Positions 37,470 to 46,265 of a stretch of 49,628 nt of DNA are shown here, piece after piece. A program made the translations under genes and the position numbers. Source of the DNA: Betaproteobacteria bacterium RIFCSPLOWO2_02_FULL_67_26. Lineage in GTDB: Bacteria; Pseudomonadota; Gammaproteobacteria; Burkholderiales; SG8-41. The notes beneath the pieces were generated by a model. The model was not told the origin of the DNA. It saw only the letters and a list, made by a program, of their open reading frames with translations, and did not search any database. Position 1 is the stretch's first letter; the number at the start of each line of letters is the position of its first letter. The stretch is from the NCBI GenBank assembly GCA_001771935.1, contig MERD01000110.1, positions 1 through 49,628 on the forward strand. Direction: 5' to 3'.

Positions 37470-38609
37470 ATGAAGCACGAGCGGATCAAGGTGGGCCTGG
37501 TGCTGACGGGCGGCGGCGCGCGCGCCGCCTACCAGGTCGGCGTGCTGCGGGCGATCTCGGAATTCCTGCCGCCGGACGCGCGCACGCCGTTTCCGATCAT
37601 CTCGGGCACTTCCGCCGGCTCGGTCAACGCGGCGGTGATCGCGGCCAACGGCAGCGACTTCCGCCGCGGCGTGCGGCAGCTGATGACGGTGTGGAAGAAC
37701 TTCCGCGCGCACCACGTCTACCGCGCCGACCCGGTCGGCGTGTTTCGCAACACCACGCACTGGATCACCGCGGTCCTCGCCGGCGGGGGGCTCGGCCGGC
37801 GGTCGGCGGTGTCGCTGCTCGACAACGCGCCGCTGGGCGACCTGCTGCGCAACCGGCTCGACTTTTCCACGATCCAGACGGCCATCGACAACGGCGACCT
37901 GGTCGCGGTCAGCGTGACCTGCTCGGGCTACACGTCGGGGCAATCGGTCACGTTCTTCCAGGGCCAGCCGGGCCTGCAGCCGTGGCACCGCGCGCGGCGC
38001 ATCGGCATACCGATGCCGATCAATCCCGATCACCTGCTGGCCTCGTCCGCGCTGCCCTTCGTGTTCCCGGCGGTGCGCATCAACCGCGAGTATTTCGGCG
38101 ACGGCTCGATGCGCCAGATCGCGCCGGTCAGCCCGGCGCTGCACCTCGGCGCCGACCGGCTGCTGATCATCGGCGTGGGGCGCCAGCTGCAGCAGAAGCC
38201 CGAGCGCATCAGCACCGACAGCTACCCGTCGCTCGCGCAGATCGCGGGCCACTGCCTGAACTCGATTTTCCTCGACAGCCTCGAGGTCGACCTCGAGCGG
38301 ATGCAGCGCATCAACCGCACGCTGTCCATCATGCCGGCGGAGATCCAGGAGCGGAACCAGGTGGCGATGCACCCGGTGGATTTCCGGCTGATATCCCCCA
38401 GCGAGGAGCTCGAGGGGCTCGCCACGCAGTACAAGCACGAGCTGCCGCCCGCGATCCGCTTCCTGCTCTACGGCGCGCTGCGGCGCAGGGGCTCCAACCT
38501 GCTCTCCTACCTCCTGTTCGAGAAGTCCTATTGCCGCGCCCTCATCCAGCTCGGCTACCAGGACACGATGGCGCGCAAGGACGACCTGCTGCCGTTTCTC
38601 GGGTATTGA
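37470..38609 (+). CDS. patatin-like phospholipase
   Basis: 379 residues. The oxyanion hole GGGARAAYQVG, the nucleophile elbow GTSAG with Ser48, and the late Asp in FGDGSMRQIAP give the Ser/Asp dyad. The C-terminal third carries a DUF3336-free extension ending in a helical region (YLLFEKSYCRALIQLGYQDT). It is a cytoplasmic lipid acyl hydrolase; the substrate is unknown. It lies 13 nt after the NUDIX gene. Confidence 0.9.
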   Translation: MKHERIKVGLVLTGGGARAAYQVGVLRAISEFLPPDARTPFPIISGTSAGSVNAAVIAANGSDFRRGVRQLMTVWKNFRAHHVYRADPVGVFRNTTHWITAVLAGGGLGRRSAVSLLDNAPLGDLLRNRLDFSTIQTAIDNGDLVAVSVTCSGYTSGQSVTFFQGQPGLQPWHRARRIGIPMPINPDHLLASSALPFVFPAVRINREYFGDGSMRQIAPVSPALHLGADRLLIIGVGRQLQQKPERISTDSYPSLAQIAGHCLNSIFLDSLEVDLERMQRINRTLSIMPAEIQERNQVAMHPVDFRLISPSEELEGLATQYKHELPPAIRFLLYGALRRRGSNLLSYLLFEKSYCRALIQLGYQDTMARKDDLLPFLGY

Positions 38610-38620
38610 CCCTCGAAACG

Positions 38621-38720
38621 AAGGCACAAGGCACAAGGCACAAGGCATAAGGCACAAGAAGGCGCACGACCAGCCGGGTTTTTCCTTTTGCCTTTTGCCT
38701 TGTGACTTTTGCCTTCCGGC
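38621..38720 (+). repeat. tandem and inverted low-complexity repeat
   Basis: Tandem AGGCACAAGGCACAAGGC units (38621-38660), then after 20 bases the partly complementary TTTTGCCTTTTGCCTTGTG units (38683-38712). The two blocks could pair. The same AAGGCACAAG word appears inside the ABC-F coding sequence at 42100-42130. Confidence 0.8.
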
Positions 38721-38778
38721 TATTGCCCCGTGCCGCGTTCGCCGGTATATAGTAAGCATCCCCCTGTGCAGGTGTCCC

Positions 38779-39291
38779 ATGAGCCGGGCTTTTACCAAGG
38801 AAAGCACCGATGATCTGGTGGCGGGCGAACTGCCCGAGCGCCCGGTTCCCGTGCATCCCAACTACGTGACGCCCCGGGGACTGGAGCAGCTGCAGGCGCG
38901 GGCGAAGGCCTTGCAGGGGGAGCACGAGAAACTGCTCGCGCAGGCGGAGGAGGACTCGGCGGCCAAGCAGAAGCTGCGCGAGATCGAGCGCGACCAGCGT
39001 TACCTGAAGGCCCAGCTCGAGCGCGCCGAGAGCGTGGACCCGGCCGGCCAGCCGCGGGACGAGGTGCACTTCGGCGCGGCGGTGACGATGCGCGGCGAGG
39101 ACGGCAAGGCGCACCGGTTCGCGATCGTCGGCGACGACGAGGCCGACGTCGCGGCCGGCCGCATCAGCTGGGCCTCTCCGCTCGCCAAGGCGATGATGGG
39201 CGCGCGGGTCGGCGACTCGGTCAAGTGGCACCGCCCGGCCGGAGACGCCGAGGTCGAGATCGTCGAGATCGCCTACCCCAGGAAATCGTGA
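38779..39291 (+). CDS. GreA/GreB-family transcription elongation factor (GreB-like)
   Basis: 170 residues. The start MSRAFTKESTDDLVAGELPE and NYVTPRGLEQL are GreB-like. Coiled-coil hairpin in residues about 40-90, then the FKBP-like C domain (VHFGAAVTMRGEDGKAHRF, and ISWASPLAKAMMGARVGD). It would rescue backtracked RNA polymerase. The start ATG at 38779 is preceded by a spacer full of simple repeats. Acidic tip residues (LAQAEEDSAA) are present. Confidence 0.88.
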   Translation: MSRAFTKESTDDLVAGELPERPVPVHPNYVTPRGLEQLQARAKALQGEHEKLLAQAEEDSAAKQKLREIERDQRYLKAQLERAESVDPAGQPRDEVHFGAAVTMRGEDGKAHRFAIVGDDEADVAAGRISWASPLAKAMMGARVGDSVKWHRPAGDAEVEIVEIAYPRKS

Positions 39292-39367
39292 GTCGTGGAT
39301 CGTGGGTCGTGGATCGCGTTCTTGATCCCCTCACCGTTGACCGTTCACCGTTCGCCGTTCACGCGGT
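39292..39367 (+). repeat. simple-repeat spacer before cobD
   Basis: GTCGTGGATCGTGGGTCGTG followed by CCGTTGACCGTTCACCGTTC units. The CCGTTCAC word is the reverse complement of the GTGAACGG word found just upstream of the ABC-F gene (40511-40529). Confidence 0.75.
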
Positions 39368-40288
39368 ATGACGTTCCTGTCATTGGTGGCGGCGCTGTTG
39401 CTGGAGCAGGCGTGGCCGCTGCGCCCGGGCAACCCCGTCCACGCCGGGTTCGGCCACTACGCGCTCTTCCTCGACGGCCGGTTGAACGGCGGCGGGCATC
39501 GCCACGGGCTGGTGGCCTGGATGCTCGCGGTATTGCCGTGCATCGCCGTCGCGGCGGCGGGGTATCACGTGCTCCACGGCGTGAGCCCGCTTGCCGGCTG
39601 GTTGTGGAACCTCGCGGTGCTCCACCTCACCATGGGCTTCCGCCAGTTCAGCCACTCGTTCACCGAAATCCAGCAGGCGCTGCGCGAGGGCGACCTGGCC
39701 CGGGCGCGCGAGCGGCTCGGCGGCTGGCGCGGGGAGTCCGCTTCCGAGCTGACCGCCGGCGAGATCGCGCGCGTGGCGATCGAGCAGGGGCTGCTCGCCT
39801 CCCACCGCCACGTGTTCGGCACCGTGTTCTGGTTCGTGGCGCTGGGACCGGCGGGCGCCGTGCTCTACCGCGCGTCCGCCGTGCTCGCGGATGCCTGGGG
39901 ACGGCGCGCCGACCCCGAATACGGCGAGTTCGGCCGCTTTGCCGCGCGCGCCTTCCACGGGCTCGACTGGCTGCCGGCGCGGATCACCGCGGCGAGCTTC
40001 GCCGTCGCCGGCGATTTCGAGGACGCGATCTATTGCTGGCGCACCCAGGCGGCGGCGTGGGCCGTGCCGGCGCACGGCGTCCTCCTCGCGAGCGGCGCCG
40101 GCGCGCTGGGGGTGCGCCTCGGCGACACCCTGCACCAGCACGGCAGCCTGCAGTTCCGTCCGGAGCTGGGCGTCGGCGACGAGGCGGACACGGACTTCAT
40201 GCAGAGCGCCACCGGCCTCATCTGGCGCGCGCTGGTGCTGTGGATGTTCCTGATCCTGCTCGTGAGCCTGGCTCACGCGCTCGGCTGA
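39368..40288 (+). CDS. cobD: adenosylcobinamide-phosphate synthase CobD/CbiB
   Basis: 306 residues, integral membrane protein with several hydrophobic segments. It makes adenosylcobinamide (phosphate) from adenosylcobyric acid. Family features: LVAALLLEQAWPLRPGNPVH at the start, LAGWLWNLAVLHLTMGFRQ, and GTVFWFVALGPAGAVLYRAS; then the WLPARITAASFAVAGDFEDA region. No other cobalamin genes are in the window. The stop codon overlaps the start of a MazF-toxin remnant in another frame. Confidence 0.88.
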   Translation: MTFLSLVAALLLEQAWPLRPGNPVHAGFGHYALFLDGRLNGGGHRHGLVAWMLAVLPCIAVAAAGYHVLHGVSPLAGWLWNLAVLHLTMGFRQFSHSFTEIQQALREGDLARARERLGGWRGESASELTAGEIARVAIEQGLLASHRHVFGTVFWFVALGPAGAVLYRASAVLADAWGRRADPEYGEFGRFAARAFHGLDWLPARITAASFAVAGDFEDAIYCWRTQAAAWAVPAHGVLLASGAGALGVRLGDTLHQHGSLQFRPELGVGDEADTDFMQSATGLIWRALVLWMFLILLVSLAHALG

Positions 40289-40488
40289 GCGCGCTGCGCG
40301 ATGCGCCGATTTTCCGCATCACCGTGGACCCCTCGCCGGACAACGGCCTGCGCCGCGTCTCGCAGGTCCAGGTCGACAAGGTGTTGACGGTGGCGCGGGA
40401 GCGCATCGGCGGCACGCCCGGCCGGCTGGACGACGCGACGATGCTCAAGGTCAACCGCTCGCTCGCGGTGTTCATCGGCATCGCCTGA
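40285..40488 (+). pseudogene. MazF/PemK-type toxin remnant (C-terminal part)
   Basis: About 67 codons with no start. The reading LSALRDAPIFRITVDPSPDN and later VSQVQVDKVLTVARERIG, RLDDATMLKVNRSLAVFIGI is the C-terminal half of a MazF/PemK ribonuclease toxin (usual length about 110). The N-terminal half, its promoter and the antitoxin are missing; cobD occupies that place. The remnant begins at the cobD stop codon in a different frame, so the break point is at or before the end of cobD. Confidence 0.8.
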
Positions 40489-40542
40489 ACGCCTGCGAAC
40501 GGCGTGAAGGGTGAACAGTGAACGGTGAATTATTGCGCTGCG

Positions 40543-42417
<1,875 letters not shown>

Positions 42418-42549
42418 CGCAGCCGCTGCCAGTGACGAGATAAGGGTGACGAGCAACCAGATCATCCTTCCGCCTTTCGCCTTCCAACTTTCGAGTTTTG
42501 CTTTCGGCCTCCGTCCGCGACCCGCCACTCACGCTCCATCAATCAGAGC

Positions 42550-43206
42550 TCAGCGCTTGCCGCGCTCGAGGTCCAGCTTCATCGCGGCGGCGGCGATCGG
42601 TTTCGCCCACTCCGGCGCCAACGCAAGATCGTTCGGGTTGAGTATCCTTCCACGTTCCGTGTGCAGTACCAGCGACGGAACCGGTGTATGGCCGTCGGCG
42701 GGGTCACCTTCCGCGCTGTTGTCATGGATACGTAATGCGGATAACCCGGGCAGCAGGGCAATCAGGTTCAGGCGGCTGCGCTCGAAGCGGCGGCGGATCA
42801 TTTCCTCGGGAATATCGTGACCGCCTCGACGCACGCGGGATCGCACGCGCTTGATGTGCAACTCCAGGCTGGCAAGGCCCACGTACCAGATATGGATATC
42901 GATGCCTTGCGCCGCCGCTTCAGCGAGCAGGCGTGGAATCGTGCTTCCGCCCAGAGTTGATTCAAACGCATAATCGAGGCGTTGCGTAATCGCCTGTCTG
43001 AGCAGGCCGCTTCCTTGCCGCCATGCGGCGCCGTTAGCGGTCGCCTGGTCCAGCCCGGGACTGGCGGTCATGAGCTCACGGGCTGCCTCGTCGGGATTGA
43101 AATACTCGCCGCCCAGGCTGCGGAAAGCAGCGCCGCCGATGCTGCTCTTGCCGGCGCCATTGACCCCGGCGATCACATAGAGGCGCGATGGCCGGGACGG
43201 TGGCAT
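42550..43206 (-). CDS. zeta-toxin-like AAA ATPase
   Basis: 218 residues. Walker A GVNGAGKSS (14-22) right after a beta strand, then FNPDEAARELM, then FESTLGGSTIPRLL. This order is that of zeta toxins and UDP-N-acetylglucosamine kinases. The lid region has RVRRGGHDIPEEMIRRRFER. It would be a kinase or NTPase toxin. The upstream gene on the same strand is a Phd-type antitoxin, 24 nt away, not an epsilon-type antitoxin. Confidence 0.82.
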   Translation of the reverse strand: MPPSRPSRLYVIAGVNGAGKSSIGGAAFRSLGGEYFNPDEAARELMTASPGLDQATANGAAWRQGSGLLRQAITQRLDYAFESTLGGSTIPRLLAEAAAQGIDIHIWYVGLASLELHIKRVRSRVRRGGHDIPEEMIRRRFERSRLNLIALLPGLSALRIHDNSAEGDPADGHTPVPSLVLHTERGRILNPNDLALAPEWAKPIAAAAMKLDLERGKR

Positions 43207-43230
43207 CCGCGGGCTTTGCCCATCATCCGG

Positions 43231-43584
43231 CTAGCTGCGCTTGCGTGCTGCCTTGACCGCGGCGCGACCGAGCTCGGCGGGGGAGGCGTTGAACGCTGCC
43301 TTCATTCCTTTTCTTGCCTTCGGCGTTTGCATCCGGGCCAGCAGAACGCTGTATTCCGCGCTGAGGTCGTTCAGGTTGTGGGACCGCCCCCTGACCAGCG
43401 ACTGGAACTCGTCGTACGAGATCAGAACCGCCTTGGGTGTGTCGTGCCGGGTGATGGCGACCGCGCCGCCGCGGAGGGCCTGCTCGAGTACGGCCCCGAA
43501 CTCGTTCTTGAGGCGGGTAGCGGCGACGGCCGGGACATCGACCAGTTCGCCCTGGCTGTTGCGAAAAGTCAGAGTGGGGGGCAT
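43231..43584 (-). CDS. Phd/YefM-type antitoxin of the zeta-like gene
   Basis: 117 residues. The core VPAVAATRLKNEFGAVLEQA, GAVAITRHDTPKAVLISYDE and FQSLV is the Phd fold: DNA binding plus dimer. The C-terminal 50 residues are a basic helix region ending in AARKRS. It should repress its own promoter, which holds a palindrome at 43604-43620, and neutralise the zeta-like toxin downstream. Confidence 0.85.
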   Translation of the reverse strand: MPPTLTFRNSQGELVDVPAVAATRLKNEFGAVLEQALRGGAVAITRHDTPKAVLISYDEFQSLVRGRSHNLNDLSAEYSVLLARMQTPKARKGMKAAFNASPAELGRAAVKAARKRS

Positions 43585-43603
43585 GGTGGGCCTCTCGAGA
43601 ATA

Positions 43604-43620
43604 TCGACTATTATAGTCGA
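43604..43620 (-). promoter_or_regulatory. operator palindrome and -10 for the Phd/zeta operon
   Basis: TCGACTA-TTA-TAGTCGA has perfect 7-bp arms. On the minus strand its centre contains TATAAT (43615-43610), so a repressor bound there would block the promoter. It lies 20 nt before the Phd start codon. Confidence 0.7.
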
Positions 43621-43716
43621 AATAGCCTATTTATCCATATTGGCCATTTTTGGCGGAGGCCGGCGTCGGGATCGCCCTCATCCTTCATCCTTAAGGCGTA
43701 GCCGTCCCATCACTCA

Positions 43717-43803
43717 TCACCGGGCCCTGAAGCCGCGAGGGCGGCAGAGCGCGAGAGGGAAAGATCCTTCTCACGACCTCCCGATCTGCCGGGTTTGGGG
43801 TCC
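43717..43803 (+). repeat. bracketing repeat, copy 1
   Basis: From TCACCGGGCCCTGAAGCCGC to GGGTTTGGGGTCC. Copy 2 at 44573-44709 starts and ends with nearly the same sequence but has about 50 extra bases of GAGAGCGGCAG / GGGCGGGAGC type in the middle. The two copies bracket the broken RelE/XRE module in the same orientation. Confidence 0.8.
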
Positions 43804-43980
43804 TTCCGCCTTCATCCTTCTGCCTTGGGGTGGCGTCAAGTCAACGTATCGGACCGCCCGGCGTTGAATCAGGGTAACGCCAGCATGAAGGCAAGCCATG
43901 GACCAGGGAATGCCGGCGGCGGGGCGCGCAGTGACTATCCCAATTAAGGTATAGTATGGGCCAGGCACCCGGTCAGTTGA

Positions 43981-44238
43981 AGCCGCTGGGCAAAGCCTCT
44001 GCATGGATTCGGTTCCGCCGGGGTTCTCGAGGTCGTTGAAGATTTTCGCGGCAATGCCTATCGTGCCGTGTACACGGTCCGGTTCGAGGAGCGGGTGTTC
44101 GTGCTGCACGTATTCCAGAAAAAGTCGAAGACCGGCATCGAGACACCGAAGCGGGACCGGGAATTGATACGGAAAAGACTGCAGGCAGCTGACAGGCGGG
44201 CGAAGGAGCTGAAAGATGAGCAAGCACAAGGCAAGTGA
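43981..44238 (+). pseudogene. RelE/HigB-type toxin with broken 5' end
   Basis: Open frame of 85 codons without a usual start codon. AKPLHGFGSAGVLEVVEDFR and GNAYRAVYTVRF, VFVLHVFQKKSKTGIETPKR and DRELIRKRLQAA are the core and C-terminal part of a phage-Gp49/HigB-like RelE toxin. The usual first 35 residues are missing: an in-frame TGA (43978-43980) stands just before the conserved part, and no toxin N terminus is seen upstream in this or the other frames. The 3' end overlaps the antitoxin start by 23 bases, the normal layout. Confidence 0.75.
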
Positions 44239-44560
44239 AAAAATCCCCGTAACTGCCGGGAGCGGGAACGTCTACGCCGATCTCGGCTATCCCGATGCGG
44301 ACGAGATGCTGGTCAAGGCCAGGCTCGTGATGGAGATATCCGGGATTATCCAGCGTCGTGGGCTCACCCAGGTCGAAGCGGCAAGGTTGCTGGGGCTCAC
44401 CCAGCCCAAAGTGTCGGCCATGCTCCGTGGCCAGTTTCGCGGCTTCTCGGAACGGAAGTTGATCGATTGCCTGACCAGCCTCGGACGCGACGTGCAGATC
44501 GTGATCAAGGAGCCATCCCGCCGCCGCACGAACGGCAAGCTCACCGTCGTTGTCGCCTGA
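44216..44560 (+). CDS. XRE-family antitoxin (HigA-like)
   Basis: 114 residues. HTH in the middle: VMEISGIIQRRGLTQVEAAR, then LLGLTQPKVSAMLRGQFRGF, then SERKLIDCLTSLGRDVQIVI. This is the XRE form typical of the DUF-type partner of Gp49-like toxins. It is intact while its toxin is broken, so it may remain as an orphan regulator or neutraliser. It starts 23 bases inside the toxin frame. Confidence 0.88.
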   Translation: MSKHKASEKIPVTAGSGNVYADLGYPDADEMLVKARLVMEISGIIQRRGLTQVEAARLLGLTQPKVSAMLRGQFRGFSERKLIDCLTSLGRDVQIVIKEPSRRRTNGKLTVVVA

Positions 44561-44572
44561 CCCCTCACTGCG

Positions 44573-44709
44573 TCACCGGGCCCTGGAGCCGCGAGGGCGG
44601 CAGAGCGTGAGAGCGGCAGCATCCGTGAGGGCGGGAGCGCGCGAGAGCGGGAGAGGGAAAGATCCCTCTCACGACTTCCCGACCTGCCGATCTCCCGGGT
44701 TTGGGGTCC
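44573..44709 (+). repeat. bracketing repeat, copy 2 (expanded)
   Basis: From TCACCGGGCCCTGGAGCCGC to GGGTTTGGGGTCC, with internal GAGAGCGGCAG and GCGGGAGCGCGCGAGAGCGG units not found in copy 1. It runs directly into the 99-bp element at 44712. Confidence 0.8.
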
Positions 44710-44711
44710 CT

Positions 44712-44810
44712 CATCCCTCATCCCTCCGTCCCGGCCCGCTGCATCGTGCCGGGCGTTCGCCGGCTCGAACGTGCGCAGGCACGTTCTTCGAATTCCCGGC
44801 TCACTCCCTC
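44712..44810 (+). repeat. 99-bp REP-like element, copy A
   Basis: Begins with CATCCCTCATCCCTCCGTCC. It contains two inverted repeats: CCCGGC...GCCGGG, and AACGTGC-GCAG-GCACGTT in its second half, and ends CCCGGCTCACTCCCTC. Copy B at 49107-49205 is the same length with 4 mismatches by hand alignment. Confidence 0.85.
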
Positions 44811-44868
44811 GGGCGGCGGGCTCGTAAGTCCCCGCCCGCGGCGGTATCCTAGTTGGCGGGGAGGCAGG

Positions 44869-45273
44869 ATGGTTCGCAAAGCGCCAGAAAACTCCAACTG
44901 CGTGTTTTGCTCCATCGCGCCTGACCAGATCCTCGTTGAGGGCCCGCTCGCGCTCGCGAAGCGCGACGGCCACCCGGTCAGCAAGGGCCACACGCTCATC
45001 ATCCCGCGCCGGCACGTGGCGTCGTTCTTTGAGACGACGGAGGAAGAGCGGCTGGCGATGCTGAAGCTGCTCGACGAGGCGAAAGCGCTGCTCGACCGTG
45101 AGCACCAGCCCGACGGCTACAACATCGGCATCAACAACGGCCCCGCGGCGGGGCAGACGGTGATGCACCTGCACATCCATCTCATTCCGCGCTATGCCGG
45201 CGACACCGCCGATGCGCGCGGGGGCGTGCGGTGGATCTTTCCGGACAAGGCGGCGTACTGGAAAGAGAAATGA
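44869..45273 (+). CDS. HIT-family protein (nucleotide hydrolase)
   Basis: 134 residues. CVFCSIAP at the N terminus (zinc-type Cys pair), GHTLIIPRRHVASFF, and the HIT triad HLHIHLIPR in GQTVMHLHIHLIPRYAGD. It would hydrolyse adenosine nucleotides with a side group, as Hint or Ap4A hydrolase. The ATG at 44869 (MVRKAPENSN) follows a GGGGAGG. The long open frame upstream runs through the REP-like element and is not coding. It sits among toxin-antitoxin genes but is itself an ordinary family. Confidence 0.9.
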   Translation: MVRKAPENSNCVFCSIAPDQILVEGPLALAKRDGHPVSKGHTLIIPRRHVASFFETTEEERLAMLKLLDEAKALLDREHQPDGYNIGINNGPAAGQTVMHLHIHLIPRYAGDTADARGGVRWIFPDKAAYWKEK

Positions 45274-45331
45274 AAACCCCACTAACAGTAACGCGGAACT
45301 GGGGCCAGAACGGAGCCGGCCAGGCGCTGCC

Positions 45332-45592
45332 TCAGGCGGCGACGATTTGAATGCGAGCCGAGAATCCGAGCTGATGGAGCAACTGCTCGCAATCCGCCCA
45401 GGTCAGGCCGAAAGCACGCACGTCGGCGAGGCCGAGGCGCGACACGGCCGCCGAAATGGTGGGGGCATCCTGTTCCGCGAACTCGCCCTCCATCAAGGCG
45501 TTTTCGGCCCAATCCACCAGTTGCGCCTGCGTGATGTCATGGCGCAGGTAGGCCGCAATCTTGTCCGCAACGGTCTGTTTGGTGATCGTCAC
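45332..45592 (-). CDS. unknown 86-residue protein after the DUF4258/YgiT pair
   Basis: 86 residues, GTG start. TITKQTVADKIAAYLRHDIT, then LVDWAENALMEGEF, then LGLADVRAFGLTWADCEQLL and LGFSARIQIVAA. It is helical and acidic, with one Cys, and no signal peptide. I recall similar small proteins near toxin-antitoxin genes but cannot name a family. It lies 37 nt after the YgiT gene on the same strand, so it may be a third component. The longer open frame to 45790 overlaps YgiT and is not used. Confidence 0.65.
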   Translation of the reverse strand: MTITKQTVADKIAAYLRHDITQAQLVDWAENALMEGEFAEQDAPTISAAVSRLGLADVRAFGLTWADCEQLLHQLGFSARIQIVAA

Positions 45593-45629
45593 AAACCCAC
45601 TTTCAAGCTTCTCGAACAAAACAACCGAA

Positions 45630-45860
45630 TCAAACCATTGCGAAGACGTCCATGGGAACGGTACGGACAGGGCGCCCCTCGCCGTGGACGAGCCTGCGCG
45701 CTTTTTCGGTGGTGGCGCGGGAAAAAGTTGCCTCGCCGCAACGCTCACACACCTGCGCCGGGATACGCTCGACCAGTACGCGGCGCCCATCGACCGTGAA
45801 CACCTCGCTCACGAGATCCTCGCGCGCAGCGGTGCCGCCACAGACATGACATTTGAACAT
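45630..45860 (-). CDS. YgiT-type zinc-finger protein (antitoxin candidate)
   Basis: 76 residues. Two Cys pairs bind zinc: CHVC (Cys4, Cys7) and CERC (Cys38, Cys41), with the loop VDGRRVLVERIPAQ between, as in the N-terminal domain of MqsA. The HTH part of MqsA is absent. It starts 2 nt after the DUF4258 gene. In known neighbourhoods YgiT-type proteins pair with DUF4258 as antitoxin and toxin. Confidence 0.85.
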   Translation of the reverse strand: MFKCHVCGGTAAREDLVSEVFTVDGRRVLVERIPAQVCERCGEATFSRATTEKARRLVHGEGRPVRTVPMDVFAMV

Positions 45861-45862
45861 GG

Positions 45863-46171
45863 CTACCTCCGTTTACGGTGCTCGATCCACTCGCTCGGAT
45901 CCGGTTCGTAAATCGTGATGATCTTCGCGAGAGCAGTGTCGCCAAACGTTACTTGAAAGTGCAGGGCGCGTCCAGCAGCACTAAATCCCAGCAGCAACGC
46001 GCTTGGCGCATACTTGTCATCCGGGTAATCCTCGATCAGTTCGGCAGATGCTCCAGCCTCGCGAATCTCCTGCTCGCTGATATTGCGCTCCACGGCGCGG
46101 CGGAAGGCGTGGCGGCTGAACTCGAACTCGCCCGCGACTAACCGCTGCCTCACATCATCTAGTGCCTTCAT
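45863..46171 (-). CDS. DUF4258 protein (toxin candidate)
   Basis: 102 residues. FEFSRHAFRRAVERNISEQE, then GASAELIEDYPDDKYAPSAL, and FQVTFGDTALAKIITIYEPD. This is the DUF4258 pattern, related to BrnT/RelE-like folds. It lies directly before the YgiT-type gene. The ATG at 46171 is chosen because the longer frame upstream overlaps the divergent HNH gene. Toxicity is inferred from the pairing. Confidence 0.82.
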   Translation of the reverse strand: MKALDDVRQRLVAGEFEFSRHAFRRAVERNISEQEIREAGASAELIEDYPDDKYAPSALLLGFSAAGRALHFQVTFGDTALAKIITIYEPDPSEWIEHRKRR

Positions 46172-46265
46172 GGATTCACATTGTCTACTGGCAACCCGGT
46201 CGCGTCGACCGTAAACTCTTCCCAATGGCCGAATTTCTTCTCGTTTTGCGCCCGGGTACTCATCT

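Larger units (their letters stand above)
43585..43980. other. gap between the Phd/zeta and RelE/XRE modules
   Basis: About 400 bases. It holds the Phd operator (43604-43620), an AT-rich stretch to 43660, the repeat copy 1 (43717-43803), a further low-complexity piece (TTCATCCTTCTGCCTTGGGG, 43811-43830) and a mixed stretch up to the broken toxin. No credible intact gene is seen in either direction. Confidence 0.6.
44561..44868 (+). other. repeat-filled gap between XRE antitoxin and HIT gene
   Basis: About 308 bases made of bracketing repeat copy 2 (44573-44709) and the 99-bp element copy A (44712-44810). About 58 bases remain before the HIT start codon; they hold a Shine-Dalgarno-like GGGGAGG at 44858-44864. 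No gene is seen. Confidence 0.65.

Noticed and set aside
39295-40488. A 397-codon frame overlapping cobD taken as CobD-toxin fusion
   Set aside because: Only its last 67 codons look like protein (MazF C terminus). The first part is a shadow of cobD in another frame; cobD has its own stop at 40288.
44701-44868. N-terminal extension of the HIT protein through the REP-like element
   Set aside because: The extension is low-complexity and encoded by the repeat; the ATG at 44869 has its own ribosome-binding site and starts the normal HIT sequence.
45593-45790. Longer form of the 86-residue protein starting at 45790
   Set aside because: It would overlap most of the YgiT gene in another frame and has an Arg/Pro/Ser-rich shadow composition; the GTG at 45592 is used.
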